Shown: positions 6,561 to 15,926 of the stretch, piece by piece | Layout of the letters: each line of letters starts with the position of its first letter | Numbering within the stretch: position 1 is the stretch's first letter | Assembly: GCA_023381945.1 (NCBI GenBank) | Contig: JAMCQY010000138.1 | Span: forward strand, 1 to 16,215 | Direction: 5' to 3' | From: Deltaproteobacteria bacterium | Lineage (GTDB): Bacteria; Desulfobacterota; Desulfobaccia; Desulfobaccales; 0-14-0-80-60-11 | DNA length: 16,215 bases | Translations under genes and position numbers: made by a program | The notes under the pieces: generated by a model | Seen by the model: only the letters and a program-made list of their open reading frames with translations | Told to the model about the DNA's origin: nothing | Database searches by the model: none

Positions 6561-7304
6561 TCAGGTATGAGCCTCTTGGGCCGCTTCCCCTTCGGCCTCT
6601 TCCTCCTGCCAGTAGAGGATGCGCTGGCAGTGCGGGCATTGCAGAATCTCCACGCCCTTCTGGAGGTCGATGAATTGCTGGGGCAGAATGTTCATATGGC
6701 AGCCGAAGCAGACGCCTTCGTTAACCGGGGCGATGGCGGTGCCATTGCGGCGCTGGCGGATAAACTCATAACGCTTGAGGAGCTGGGCAGGAACTCCCTT
6801 GCGCAGCTTTTTCCTCTGTTCTTCCAGGCCCGCCCGGCGCTCTTCCAACTTCTTGACGGCCTCGGCCACTGCCGCCGACCTTTGGGCCAGAACGTCCTGG
6901 CGCTCCTTAATCTGCGCCTCTATCTCCGCGAGAGTCCGCTTCTGGGCCTCCATCTGTTCCAGGAGTTCCAACATGCGGGTCTCCCGCTGGTCCCGCTGAT
7001 CTTCTTTGAAGGCGATTTCTTTGAGCATCGCCTTGTATTCGATGTTGCTCTTGATCTCCATTAGCCGGCTGCGACTCTTTTTGATGCTGTCTTCCATTTC
7101 CGCGGTTTCAGTTTCCAAATCCCGCCGCTGCTTTTGCAGGTCCTCCAGTTCCTGCAGGCCGGCGGCCTGCTGGGTCTTCAGCTCCTCCAGGGCCGCCTCT
7201 TCGGTCTTGAGTTCGCCCGGGAGCCTTTCCAACTCCCCGACGACCTCCTGAATAACTTTATCCAACTCCTGGACTTCAATAAGTTTGCTTAACTCCGGTA
7301 ACAA
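6561..7304 (-). CDS. Coiled-coil C4-type zinc-ribbon protein (zf-RING_7 / DUF164 family)
   Basis: A 247-residue protein with a long, charged coiled coil (about residues 5-180) and a C-terminal zinc ribbon with C199, C202, C223 and C226 in CFGC and CPHC knuckles. This layout is that of the widespread family that includes Helicobacter pylori HP0958 (FlgZ), where the ribbon binds nucleic acid or a partner protein. The role in this organism is unknown. It sits between nif3 and an RNase H gene, a frequent arrangement. Translation appears to start at TTG (7302-7304): a strong GGAGGT lies 5 bases upstream and the family start (LxxLxxLQxLD-like) fits that position. It follows nif3 after 42 bases and is only 8 bases from rnhA. 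Confidence 0.9.
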   Translation of the reverse strand: MLPELSKLIEVQELDKVIQEVVGELERLPGELKTEEAALEELKTQQAAGLQELEDLQKQRRDLETETAEMEDSIKKSRSRLMEIKSNIEYKAMLKEIAFKEDQRDQRETRMLELLEQMEAQKRTLAEIEAQIKERQDVLAQRSAAVAEAVKKLEERRAGLEEQRKKLRKGVPAQLLKRYEFIRQRRNGTAIAPVNEGVCFGCHMNILPQQFIDLQKGVEILQCPHCQRILYWQEEEAEGEAAQEAHT

Positions 7305-7346
7305 GATAGACCTCCGTGATACCGTTTTTCGGTTAGCTTTTTTGGG

Positions 7347-8465
7347 TTAAAAAATGGCAAACGGCGTTTGGGGCGACTGCGCTACGTTAACCCTCACGTC
7401 CAGCCCCGCGGCCGCGAAAAAGCCCCTGAGTTGTTGGGCCCAGGGGCTCATAAATACTGCCTCACTGCTGTAATGGCCTACTTCCAGGACGGCAAAATCC
7501 TCCAGGCTCTCAGGTGAGACTTGATGGTGCCGCACCTCCCCCGTGATGTAGGCCTGAGCTCGCCGCTGCCGGGCCGTCTGGATGAACTCGCCGCCGCTGC
7601 CTCCCAGCACCGCCAGGCGCTGCACTGTTTGCGGCGGCCGGCCCCAGACCTTCACAGCATCGACCTGGAAAATCCTTTTTGCCAAGGAAATCACCTCGTC
7701 AAAGTTCTTAGGGGCCGGCCAATTACCGAGGCGGCCAAACCCGCGGGCGGCGCCGGGATTTTTCAGGGGATACAGATCGTAGGCCACTTCTTCATAAGGA
7801 TGCACCTCTTGCAGATGAGCCAGGGCGGCAGGTAGAATGGATTCGGGGGCCAGCATTTCCAGGCGGACTTCTTCAGCCTGAGCAAGTTGCCCAACCTCCC
7901 CGCGAAACGGCTGCGCACCTTCCATGGGTCGATAAGTGCCTTGACCCCGGACGCCAAAGGAGCAGTGGGAATAGCGGCCAATAATTCCCAATCCGGCCTC
8001 GGCTAATTGATCCCGCACCAGGTCCTCGTAAGCGAGCGGCACAAAGACCGTCAGCTTATACAAATTATCGCGGCTGGTCTCGGCCAGAACCTCCACCTCG
8101 GTCAGCTCCAAAGTCCGGGCCAGATAATCGTTTAAACCTTCAGGGGCCACATCCAGGTTGGTGTGGCAGGAAACCGAGGCAATCCCGGCCCGGATCAAGG
8201 TGCTGAGCAATTTACCAGCGGGTTGGTCTTCCCGTACTTGGGCCAAAGGCTGATAAATCAGGGGATGGTGGGTCAGGAGGAGTTGGGCTCCGAGTCCCTG
8301 AGCTTCCCGGATCACTGCCGGGGAGGCCTCCAGGGCCACCAGGACCGTGGTTACCGGGCTGGAAGGATCCCCCACCTGGAAGCCGGTACGGTCGCCGGGG
8401 GCTGCCCAGACCTGCGGATATTGGGCGTTTAGCAGGTTAACGATCTCTTGCAGCGTGGCTCTCAT
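7347..8465 (-). CDS. Nif3-like dinuclear metal centre hexameric protein
   Basis: A 372-residue member of the NIF3 / YbgI-YqfO family, in the long form with a PII/CutA-like inserted domain at about 130-235. Members bind two metal ions in a toroidal hexamer; their biochemical role is still unsettled, and annotation as GTP cyclohydrolase 1 type 2 is doubtful. Metal-site signatures are LLTHHPL (63-69, H66 and H67), HTNLD (101-105) and GHYSSE (330-335, H331 and E335). GGSGGEFI (288-295) and VHPYEEVAYD (221-230) are also family-typical. The start is supported by homology (MRATLQEIVNLLN), but no Shine-Dalgarno is seen and an intrinsic terminator ends only 7 bases upstream. It probably heads the nif3, zinc-ribbon, rnhA, rnpB unit. 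Confidence 0.92.
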   Translation of the reverse strand: MRATLQEIVNLLNAQYPQVWAAPGDRTGFQVGDPSSPVTTVLVALEASPAVIREAQGLGAQLLLTHHPLIYQPLAQVREDQPAGKLLSTLIRAGIASVSCHTNLDVAPEGLNDYLARTLELTEVEVLAETSRDNLYKLTVFVPLAYEDLVRDQLAEAGLGIIGRYSHCSFGVRGQGTYRPMEGAQPFRGEVGQLAQAEEVRLEMLAPESILPAALAHLQEVHPYEEVAYDLYPLKNPGAARGFGRLGNWPAPKNFDEVISLAKRIFQVDAVKVWGRPPQTVQRLAVLGGSGGEFIQTARQRRAQAYITGEVRHHQVSPESLEDFAVLEVGHYSSEAVFMSPWAQQLRGFFAAAGLDVRVNVAQSPQTPFAIF

Positions 8466-8472
8466 GGGACAT

Positions 8473-8499
8473 AAAAAAGGGGTGCGCAGAAAGCACCCC
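8473..8499 (-). terminator. Intrinsic terminator after the CAU tRNA
   Basis: On the minus strand GGGGTGC, a 7-base loop, GCACCCC (perfect 7-bp stem, 8499-8479) is followed by six T residues. It lies about 70 bases after the tRNA 3' end and directly before the nif3 start codon. Confidence 0.82.
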
Positions 8500-8568
8500 C
8501 GGGGTCAGGCCCCTCAAAAACTGCCGCTCCTTGTGGATATATGATTATACCCGTGCCCCCCAGGTCGA

Positions 8569-8644
8569 TGGTGGGCCCACCCGGATTTGAACCAGGGACC
8601 GTCCGGTTATGAGCCGGTTGCTCTGACCGCTGAGCTATGGGCCC
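8569..8644 (-). tRNA. tRNA with CAU anticodon, probably tRNA-Ile2 (lysidine-modified), otherwise elongator Met
   Basis: A complete 76-base cloverleaf with encoded CCA. The acceptor stem GGGCCCA pairs with TGGGCCC, the D-arm is GCTC/GAGC, the anticodon loop is CTCATAA with CAT at 8611-8609, and the T-arm is CCTGG-TTCAAAT-CCGGG. It is not the initiator: base 1 pairs with base 72 and the anticodon stem lacks the three G:C pairs. C at acceptor positions 4 and 5, and the GGCTCATAACC anticodon arm shared with known tRNA-Ile2, favour the isoleucine tRNA that TilS modifies; this is inference. The top anticodon pair (27-43) is A opposite A. A minus-strand 63-codon frame across it (8462-8653) is a false gene. 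Confidence 0.95.
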
Positions 8645-8662
8645 GCTAAGCATTGGCTCGGT

Positions 8663-8707
8663 GGGAGCTCCTAAAGTTCTGCCGGGTGCGGCACCCGGTC
8701 AGCTCCC
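8663..8707. other. Nested stem-loop just upstream of the tRNA
   Basis: An inner hairpin CCGGGTGC-G-GCACCCGG (8682-8698) is enclosed by GGGAGCT (8663-8669) and AGCTCCC (8701-8707), leaving an asymmetric internal loop. It ends 19 bases upstream of the tRNA 5' end. It could be leader RNA, a processing signal or another palindromic repeat. I cannot assign a function. Confidence 0.5.
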
Positions 8708-8730
8708 GAAAATTTGGTTGCCAACTTATG

Positions 8731-8765
8731 AAAAAAATCGACAGGGGCGGGCTGACCCCGCCCCT
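8731..8765 (-). terminator. Terminator-like hairpin downstream of rpoD
   Basis: On the minus strand AGGGGCGGG, a 5-base loop and CCCGCCCCT form a perfect 9-bp stem (8765-8743). Seven T residues (8737-8731) follow after a 5-base gap GTCGA. The gap weakens it as an intrinsic terminator. It is the best candidate for the end of the rpsU-to-rpoD operon. Confidence 0.65.
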
Positions 8766-8771
8766 CGTTTA

Positions 8772-8799
8772 ATTATACCTCTACTCCCCAATTCTTCAA
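8772..8799 (-). promoter_or_regulatory. Possible sigma-70-type promoter upstream of the tRNA
   Basis: On the minus strand TTGAAG (8799-8794), a 16-base spacer, then a perfect TATAAT (8777-8772). Transcription would start near 8765, exactly at the hairpin described at 8731-8765, and could run to the tRNA. The -35 matches TTGACA at four positions. Unproven. Confidence 0.4.
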
Positions 8800-8835
8800 T
8801 AGGCCAACGCAAATTCAGCAGCCAGTAAGTTTTAT

Positions 8836-8887
8836 GGAGAACAGCCGCCCTCGGCTGTCCTTTTGCAGGCGAGGGCGCCTGCTCTCC
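8836..8887. repeat. Inverted repeat doublet downstream of rpoD
   Basis: Two related palindromic modules face each other: 8836-8860 begins GGAGAACAGCC and 8865-8887 ends GCCTGCTCTCC. Each has a core containing GCCCTCG or its complement CGAGGGC. Folded together they give arms of about 22 bases with a few mismatches around a TTTT loop. It has the look of a REP-type doublet and lies about 50 bases after the rpoD stop. Confidence 0.7.
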
Positions 8888-8940
8888 GTCTTCCCTCTGA
8901 ATATTGGCACAGAATAAGTTCCGTCTTCAGTCTCCGCTCC

Positions 8941-10661
<1,721 letters not shown>

Positions 10662-10665
<4 letters not shown>

Positions 10666-12449
10666 CCATTCTCTCCTTTTACGGTGGCGCTGAATTTTAA
10701 GGCTTCCAGTTGGCGGTCGATCTCCTGCCGCTGGGCCAACAAGGCCGTAAGGTCTTCGTCGCTTTCCTTCGCGGCGGCTTGTTGCAGTCTTTCTTTTAAC
10801 CTGGCCGAGACCTTCTTGAGACGGCGTATCTCCAGGTCCCGGCGCCATTCTTCGGCCAGGAGATCTGTTGTTGAGCCGCTTAGTTCCTCCTCTGTTAGGG
10901 TTAAGGCACAGATTTGCTGGCGGAGACTCTCCCTCTCCGCCTGCTGCACCAGCAAGCCATGGTCCAGTTGGCCATGCGTCTGACAATTCTCAATAATCAG
11001 AGCCAGGAGTTCCTTCAAATCCCCATTGTCGAACTCCACGGCCCATTGCTCCAATTCTTCCAAAACTATGGTCCGGGGATGGCTCAGGACCCAGCGCAGC
11101 AGGGCCTTTTCCAGGCTGACGGTGACGCCTGCGGCCGGCCTGAGCCGGCTGGCGGAGATGGGGGCGAAAGAGGCCAGGCTCTGGCGCAGGACCCCTTCAT
11201 CCACTCCCAGGCGCTGCGCTGCGGTCTTCCGCCACAAATCCTGCTCCAGCGGATCGGTAATGGCCTGGAAATAAGGCCGCAGCTCCGAAAGTACGCGCAC
11301 CCGGCCTTCCACCTCCAGACCGTGGGTCTGAATCAGCCCTTCCAGCACAAACGTGAACCAGGGCTGGGCCGCGTCCCAGGCGTTTTGGAAAATCTCCACA
11401 CCCTGGCTGCGGGCGTAGTCGTCCGGGTCCTGGCCGGCGGGCAGCGCCAGGGCGCGCACCGGCAGGCCCTCCATCGCGAAGAGCGGGAAGGCCCGCTGCA
11501 TGGCCTTGACACCCGCGGCGTCGCCGTCATAAACCAGGACCACTCTGTCCGCCAGGCTTTTCAACAGGCGCACCTGCTCCCGGGTGAGCGCGGTGCCCAA
11601 CGTCGCCAGGACGTTGGCGATGCCTTGGTTTTGCAGCGAGATGAGGTCGAGGTAGCCTTCCACCACCAGGGCCGTGTGGCTCAAGCGCAGGGCGTCGGCG
11701 GCCTGCGGCAGGCCGTATAAGGTGCGGCCCTTGTGATAGAGTTGAGTTTCTGGGGAATTGAGGTATTTGGGTTCGCCCGGCCCGATGATGCGGCCGCCGA
11801 AGGCGATCACCCGGCTTTGGCGGTCGAAGATCGGGAAGATGATGCGGTGGCGGAAGCGGTCGTAGAAGCCGCCGCGCTCCCGGGGCATCAGCAGGCCGGC
11901 ATCGTGAGCCGCCTCGAGGGAGAGGCCGCGGGCCTGCAAGTGGCGGCGCAAGGAGTCCCATTCGTCCACGGCGTAGCCCAGGTGAAAAGCCCTGATCACC
12001 TCCGGCGTCAGGCCGCGCCTGGCCAGGTATTCCTGGCCGGGCTTGCCTGCGGCGCTGTTCAGGGTGGCTTCATAAAAACTCGCCGCCACCTGATTGATCT
12101 CGTAAGCCCGGGTGCGTTTTCCGGCTGAACGCTCACCCTCCGGCCCCAGGTCCTTCAGCGGCAGGGTGATGTTGTAGCGCCGGGCCAGTTCTTGCGCGGC
12201 CTCCGGGAAGCTCAGGCGCTGGTGCTGCATGAGGAAAGAAATGACATTGCCCCCGGCGCCGCAGCCGAAACAATAAAAAATGCCCTTCTCCGGGGAGACC
12301 GTGAAAGAAGGGCTGGTGTCGGCGTGGAAGGGGCACAGTCCCAAAAGATTTTTGCCCTTTTGCACCAATTGGACATATTGGCCCACGACCTCTTCGATGC
12401 GGGCCGCATCCTTGATCTCCAGGAGTTTGTCTTCCGGGATAAACGCCAT
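10662..12449 (-). CDS. dnaG: DNA primase DnaG
   Basis: A 595-residue primase that makes RNA primers at the replication fork. The N-terminal CHC2 zinc-binding domain shows C39, H42, C60 and C63 (CPFH ... CFGC). The core contains RIIFPIFD (202-209), [17 protein letters not shown] (219-235) and the TOPRIM acidic residues in VVEGYLD (E264, D268) and YDGDAAG (D308, D310). The C-terminal portion, helical and variable, would be the helicase-binding domain. Length is normal. The ATG start fits homology ([22 protein letters not shown]), yet no Shine-Dalgarno is visible because a heptameric repeat array occupies the bases directly upstream. It overlaps rpoD by 4 bases. Between it and mutS2 lie 448 bases of repeats, so it may need a promoter of its own; none is clear. 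Confidence 0.97.
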
Positions 12450-12452
12450 GTT

Positions 12453-12520
12453 CAGTTGCCAGTAGCCAGTAGTCAGTTGCCAGTGGTTAGTGGTCAGTTG
12501 TTAGTTATCGTTATCAGTCA
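12453..12520. repeat. Heptameric tandem repeat (CAGTAGT family) directly upstream of dnaG
   Basis: Eight consecutive 7-base units read CAGTTGC, CAGTAGC, CAGTAGT, CAGTTGC, CAGTGGT, TAGTGGT, CAGTTGT, TAGTTAT and then decay into CGTTATCAGTCA. The array begins 3 bases upstream of the dnaG ATG. It is the same family as 2451-2483. Confidence 0.85.
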
Positions 12521-12540
12521 ACCTACCCTGTCGTTTTTTT

Positions 12541-12854
12541 CTGGTAGCGCAGGCTTCCAGCCCGCGCTTTTGGTGCGGTGCGCACCCTACATTTTTTTCG
12601 GTGGCACAGGCATCTGCCTGCGCCGTAGGGGCGGACCCGTGTGTCCGCCCTGCTTTTCACCCTCTCCCCCGACGGGGGGAAGGGGCCGGGGTGAGGGGGA
12701 AATCAAACCTTCGCCACCCCCACCCTAACCCTCCCCCCTCAAGGGGGAGGGAATTTTTTCTCTCGTTCCCAAGCTCCAGCTTGGGAACGCCATTGTCTTG
12801 CCAAGCTCTGCTTGGCCTGTTAGCGTTTGGGTGGGGCGGGCCTCCGTGCCCGCC
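12541..12854. repeat. Mosaic of palindromic repeat modules between mutS2 and dnaG
   Basis: This gene-free stretch is a string of separate palindromic modules: 12547-12567 (GCGCAGGCT ... AGCCCGCGC); 12571-12590 (GGTGCG-GTG-CGCACC then CTAC); 12600-12624 (GGCACAGGC ... GCCTGCGCC); 12625-12650, near-identical to 1442-1467; 12658-12701 (CACCCTCTCCC ... GGGGTGAGGG); 12714-12751 (CACCCTAACCCTCCC ... GGGGGAGGG); 12765-12788 (GTTCCCAAGC ... GCTTGGGAAC); 12800-12816 (GCCAAGC-TCT-GCTTGGC); and 12830-12854 (GGCGGGC ... GCCCGCC). Several resemble dispersed intergenic repeats known from many GC-rich genomes. Small plus- and minus-strand frames here are not genes. With the heptamers this fills most of 12450-12897. 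Confidence 0.75.
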
Positions 12855-12897
12855 ATGCCCCGCAACATTCTTTCTCGCCAGACTTTGCCTTTTCACC

Positions 12898-15246
12898 CTA
12901 ATCCTTTAAATCCACCACCGTCACCCCAGGATTAGCGTCAGCATGCAACTCCTTCACCGAACCGTGGCGCTTCAGGTGTTCCCAGACCGCCTTCTTCAGG
13001 CGCCCGGTGCCGACGCCGTGGATGATGTCCACGTGTCCGGCGCCGTTTAACAGCGCCTGGTCGATGAGCCGGTCCACCAGGGGCAGGGCCTCGTCCACTC
13101 TGAGACCAATGATGTTCAGATTTTGAACCAATTCCCGGGGCGGCAGGCAAACTAAAGATGTCGTCGCGCCTTTTTTGGGCGGGCCCGCGGCCTCCGCGGG
13201 CCTCACTTCTTCGGGAGAAATCCGGATCTTCATATGACGCACCTGCACTTGCAGGTGATCCCGGTCATCCTTCGCCAGAATCTCGCCGGTCAGTCCCAGG
13301 GCCGGCAAAAAAACCTTTTGGCCGGGCTCGTATTCCGCAGCGGGTGGGGGCGTAATGGCTGGGGCGGGCGTTAACTTTTTCAGCAAATCGGCTTGGCGCT
13401 GGGAGAACTCCTGGCGCAGCCGGCCCCAGGATTCGCCGCCGCTTTGCAGCAGCTTGACGATGTGCTTGAACTGCTCGTCCGCTTTTTTTATGGCCACCAT
13501 GGCTTCTTTTTTGACTTCAGTTTCCAGCCGCTGCCGCTCGTCTGCCAATTTCCGGTGCTCTTCCGCCAACTTCCGGTTTTCGGCTTCTAACTCCCTGGTC
13601 CGCGCCGCCAGCTCGGACTCCTGCCGGGCTAATTCCTGCTGAGCCGCCTCGACCTCGCCCAGCAACCGGTAAGCGCGCAGTTCGTCCTGGTCGAGATAGC
13701 GCTCGGCCTGGGCCAGGATCTCAGGGGAGAGCCCCAGCTCCCGGGCGATCTTCAGGGCATTGGAGGCTCCCACCACCCCGTAAGCCAGGCGATAAGTGGG
13801 CCGGCGGGTCTGTTCGTTAAAGACCACCGCCACATTCTCAAAGCCCTCGGTGCGTTGGGCAAACCCCTTGAGCAAGGGAATATGAGTCGTTGCCGCCCCA
13901 TACGCCCCCCTCTGATAGAAGACTTGCAGCAGTGCTAATGCCAGCGCTCCCCCCTCGGTGGGATCGGTGGCGGTACCCAGCTCATCCAGCAGGATGAGAT
14001 CCCTTCCCGGCATGGTATTAAGCATTCCCAGGGCTTTTTTCAAGTGGGCCGAAAAAGTACTCAAACTTTGCTGCAAATCCTGGGGGTCGCCGATATCGGC
14101 AAAAACATGGTCAAAGGGGCAGAACTCGCTGCCTTCGGCCACCGGTATGGGGATGCCGCTCTGCACCATGAGGGTGAGCAGCCCCATGGTCTTCAGGGCC
14201 ACGGTCTTGCCGCCGGCATTGGCCCCGGAGATGATAATCCAGCGCTTTTCCGGGGTGAGCGTCAGGTCGATGGGCACGACCTCGGGCGTCCCGGGTTCCT
14301 CCCGCTGGCGCTGAATCAATAAGGGGTGCCGCGCCTCTCTAAAATCCAAACCGCCGCGGCTCCGCCAAATGGGCTCCCGCGCCCTAAAATCCCGGGCGAA
14401 CAGCACCTTGGCCTGGATGGCGTCCGCCTCCGCCAAGGTGGCCAAGGTCTGGCGGATATCCTCCAGCGCATCCCGCACCAGATCAGTAAGCCGCCGCAAC
14501 ACCAGTTCCTCTTCCCGTTTTTCCCGGTTGTGCAAGAGGTTTAAGGCGTTGTTGTGCTCCACGATGGCCAGCGGCTCCAGGTATAAGGTCGCTTTGGTCT
14601 GGGACTGGTCGTGGATGATGCCGGGAATGGCCCCCCGGTGGTCGGCTTTGAGGGGGATGACGTAGCGGCCGTGGCGCTGGGAGATGATGGGATTTTGCAA
14701 GGCGCCCTGGAATTCCGGTTTAAAAAAATTTTGCTTGATTTCCCGGTTGACCCGCTCCCGGGTCTCGGTGAGTTCCCGGCGCACCCCGGCCAGCCCGGGG
14801 CTGGCCTGGTCCAGGATAAAATGATGGGGGCTGATGCACTGCTGGATCGCTTCCTTGAGGCGGGAGAGGTCCTTGAGACCGCCGGAAAGGGCGACCAGGC
14901 TGGGGGTGAGCGTCTCGTTGGACTTGAGATAAGTCTTCAGCAGCCCGGCCTGGCGCAGCACCTGCAAGATCTCGTTGAAGGCCTCGGGCGGCAGGAGGCT
15001 GCCCCGCACGGTCACCTTTTGGAGCCACGGCGCTAGATTGGAGAAGTCATCCAAGGGGGAAGCCCCTTCCCGGTTCTCCAGTTCCTGCCATTCCCTGATT
15101 TGCTGAAATTTTGCCTGAATCTGACTAAGGTCGCTTGAGGGTGCGAGGGCGCCGAGAAAATCCCGGCCCAGAGGCGCGACGGCATACTGCTGCACGACCC
15201 GGATGAGCCCCGGAAACTCCAGGGCGCTCAAGGATTGCTCCGCCAT
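12898..15246 (-). CDS. mutS2: Endonuclease MutS2
   Basis: A 782-residue MutS2, the MutS paralogue that acts on branched recombination intermediates and, in Bacillus, on collided ribosomes, not in classical mismatch repair. There is no mismatch-recognition domain. The clamp/lever region is at about 10-300, the ATPase has Walker A GANAGGKT (341-348) and Walker B LILLDELGTATDP (417-429, D421 and E422), a charged coiled coil lies at about 525-600, a KOW-like patch at 640-680, and a C-terminal Smr nuclease domain at 708-782 with LRVDEA (715-720) and HGVGTGRLK (743-751). Length matches the family. The ATG has GGAG a few bases upstream and lies 32 bases after yqeY. It sits here inside the rpsU-dnaG-rpoD operon. 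Confidence 0.96.
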   Translation of the reverse strand: MAEQSLSALEFPGLIRVVQQYAVAPLGRDFLGALAPSSDLSQIQAKFQQIREWQELENREGASPLDDFSNLAPWLQKVTVRGSLLPPEAFNEILQVLRQAGLLKTYLKSNETLTPSLVALSGGLKDLSRLKEAIQQCISPHHFILDQASPGLAGVRRELTETRERVNREIKQNFFKPEFQGALQNPIISQRHGRYVIPLKADHRGAIPGIIHDQSQTKATLYLEPLAIVEHNNALNLLHNREKREEELVLRRLTDLVRDALEDIRQTLATLAEADAIQAKVLFARDFRAREPIWRSRGGLDFREARHPLLIQRQREEPGTPEVVPIDLTLTPEKRWIIISGANAGGKTVALKTMGLLTLMVQSGIPIPVAEGSEFCPFDHVFADIGDPQDLQQSLSTFSAHLKKALGMLNTMPGRDLILLDELGTATDPTEGGALALALLQVFYQRGAYGAATTHIPLLKGFAQRTEGFENVAVVFNEQTRRPTYRLAYGVVGASNALKIARELGLSPEILAQAERYLDQDELRAYRLLGEVEAAQQELARQESELAARTRELEAENRKLAEEHRKLADERQRLETEVKKEAMVAIKKADEQFKHIVKLLQSGGESWGRLRQEFSQRQADLLKKLTPAPAITPPPAAEYEPGQKVFLPALGLTGEILAKDDRDHLQVQVRHMKIRISPEEVRPAEAAGPPKKGATTSLVCLPPRELVQNLNIIGLRVDEALPLVDRLIDQALLNGAGHVDIIHGVGTGRLKKAVWEHLKRHGSVKELHADANPGVTVVDLKD

Positions 15247-15278
15247 AGCACTCCAAGTTTAAATGAAGATTGGAAAGA

Positions 15279-15725
15279 TTACGAACTCAAGCGCCGCCGC
15301 GCCATCTCCTGGACCATCTTGCCATCAGCCCGACCGGCCAGGCGGGCCATGGCGGTCTTCATCACCCGGCCCAAATCTTTAGGGCCGGCTGCCCCCAGTT
15401 CTGCAATGATCCCGGATACTTCCGTTTCTAATTCTTTAACGCTCAGTTGTTTGGGCAAAAAAGAGAGGAGGACGCCAAGTTCCTCCTCCTCTTTTTTGGC
15501 TAAGTCGGGGCGCCCTGCCTTGCTGTATTCGGCACTCGCTTCCCGACGCTGTTTGGCCTGGGTGGCGACCACGGCGAGCAATTCGTCTTCGGACAGGCTG
15601 CGCTTCAACTCCACCTCCCGATAGCGAATGGCGCTTTTCAGCATTCGCAACGTGGACGCCGCCACCGGCTGTTTGCTTTTGAGGGCCTCTTTGAAGGCCT
15701 GATCAAGCTGCTGATAAAGGGACAT
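15279..15725 (-). CDS. GatB/YqeY domain-containing protein
   Basis: A 148-residue YqeY-family protein, related to the C-terminal tRNA-contacting domain of amidotransferase subunit GatB. Its own function is not established. Typical features are LRMLKSAIRYREVE (26-39) and EDELLAVVATQAKQRREASAEY (46-67), then LLSFLPKQLS (85-94) and a C-terminal KDLGRVMKTAMARLAGRADGKMV (115-137). It follows rpsU with no gap (TAA directly before ATG), and the GAGGGGG upstream lies within the rpsU coding end, so translation is coupled. rpsU followed by yqeY is a common order. Confidence 0.94.
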   Translation of the reverse strand: MSLYQQLDQAFKEALKSKQPVAASTLRMLKSAIRYREVELKRSLSEDELLAVVATQAKQRREASAEYSKAGRPDLAKKEEEELGVLLSFLPKQLSVKELETEVSGIIAELGAAGPKDLGRVMKTAMARLAGRADGKMVQEMARRRLSS

Positions 15726-15926
15726 TTAGGCCCCCTCGATCTTGCGCAGCTTCTTCAAGGCCCGCTTTTTGGCCGCCAAAATTTTTTTCTTCCGCTTAAT
15801 GCTGGGTTTTTCGTAATGTTCCCGCTTACGAATCTCAGAGAGAATCCCGGCCTTTTCGCATTGCTTTTTAAAGCGCTTTAAGGCGACCTCGAAAGGTTCG
15901 TTGGGTTTGACCCTGACGCCGGGCAT
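15726..15926 (-). CDS. rpsU: 30S ribosomal protein bS21
   Basis: A 66-residue, very basic protein of the small ribosomal subunit, important for translation initiation. The sequence [21 protein letters not shown] with the following [20 protein letters not shown] matches bS21, and the tail is rich in K and R as expected. The frame is open 11 codons further upstream, but the ATG at 15924-15926 is chosen because GGGAGGAGG lies 10 bases upstream and family members start there. First gene of the macromolecular synthesis operon; its stop abuts the yqeY start. Confidence 0.96.
   Translation of the reverse strand: MPGVRVKPNEPFEVALKRFKKQCEKAGILSEIRKREHYEKPSIKRKKKILAAKKRALKKLRKIEGA

Noticed and set aside
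8462..8653. Minus-strand frame of 63 codons containing IAQRSEQPAHNRTVPGSN
   Set aside because: This is the familiar false translation of a tRNA gene.
10666..10986. 107-codon upstream extension of the rpoD frame
   Set aside because: It lies inside dnaG in another frame, lacks homology, and a well-placed ribosome site marks the start at 10665.
12453..12520. Possible CRISPR array
   Set aside because: The units are 7 bases long, contiguous and degenerate, with no spacers and no cas genes nearby.
12601..12909. Small proteins encoded in the mutS2-dnaG gap on either strand
   Set aside because: The frames run through palindromic repeats, have no ribosome sites and give low-complexity peptides.
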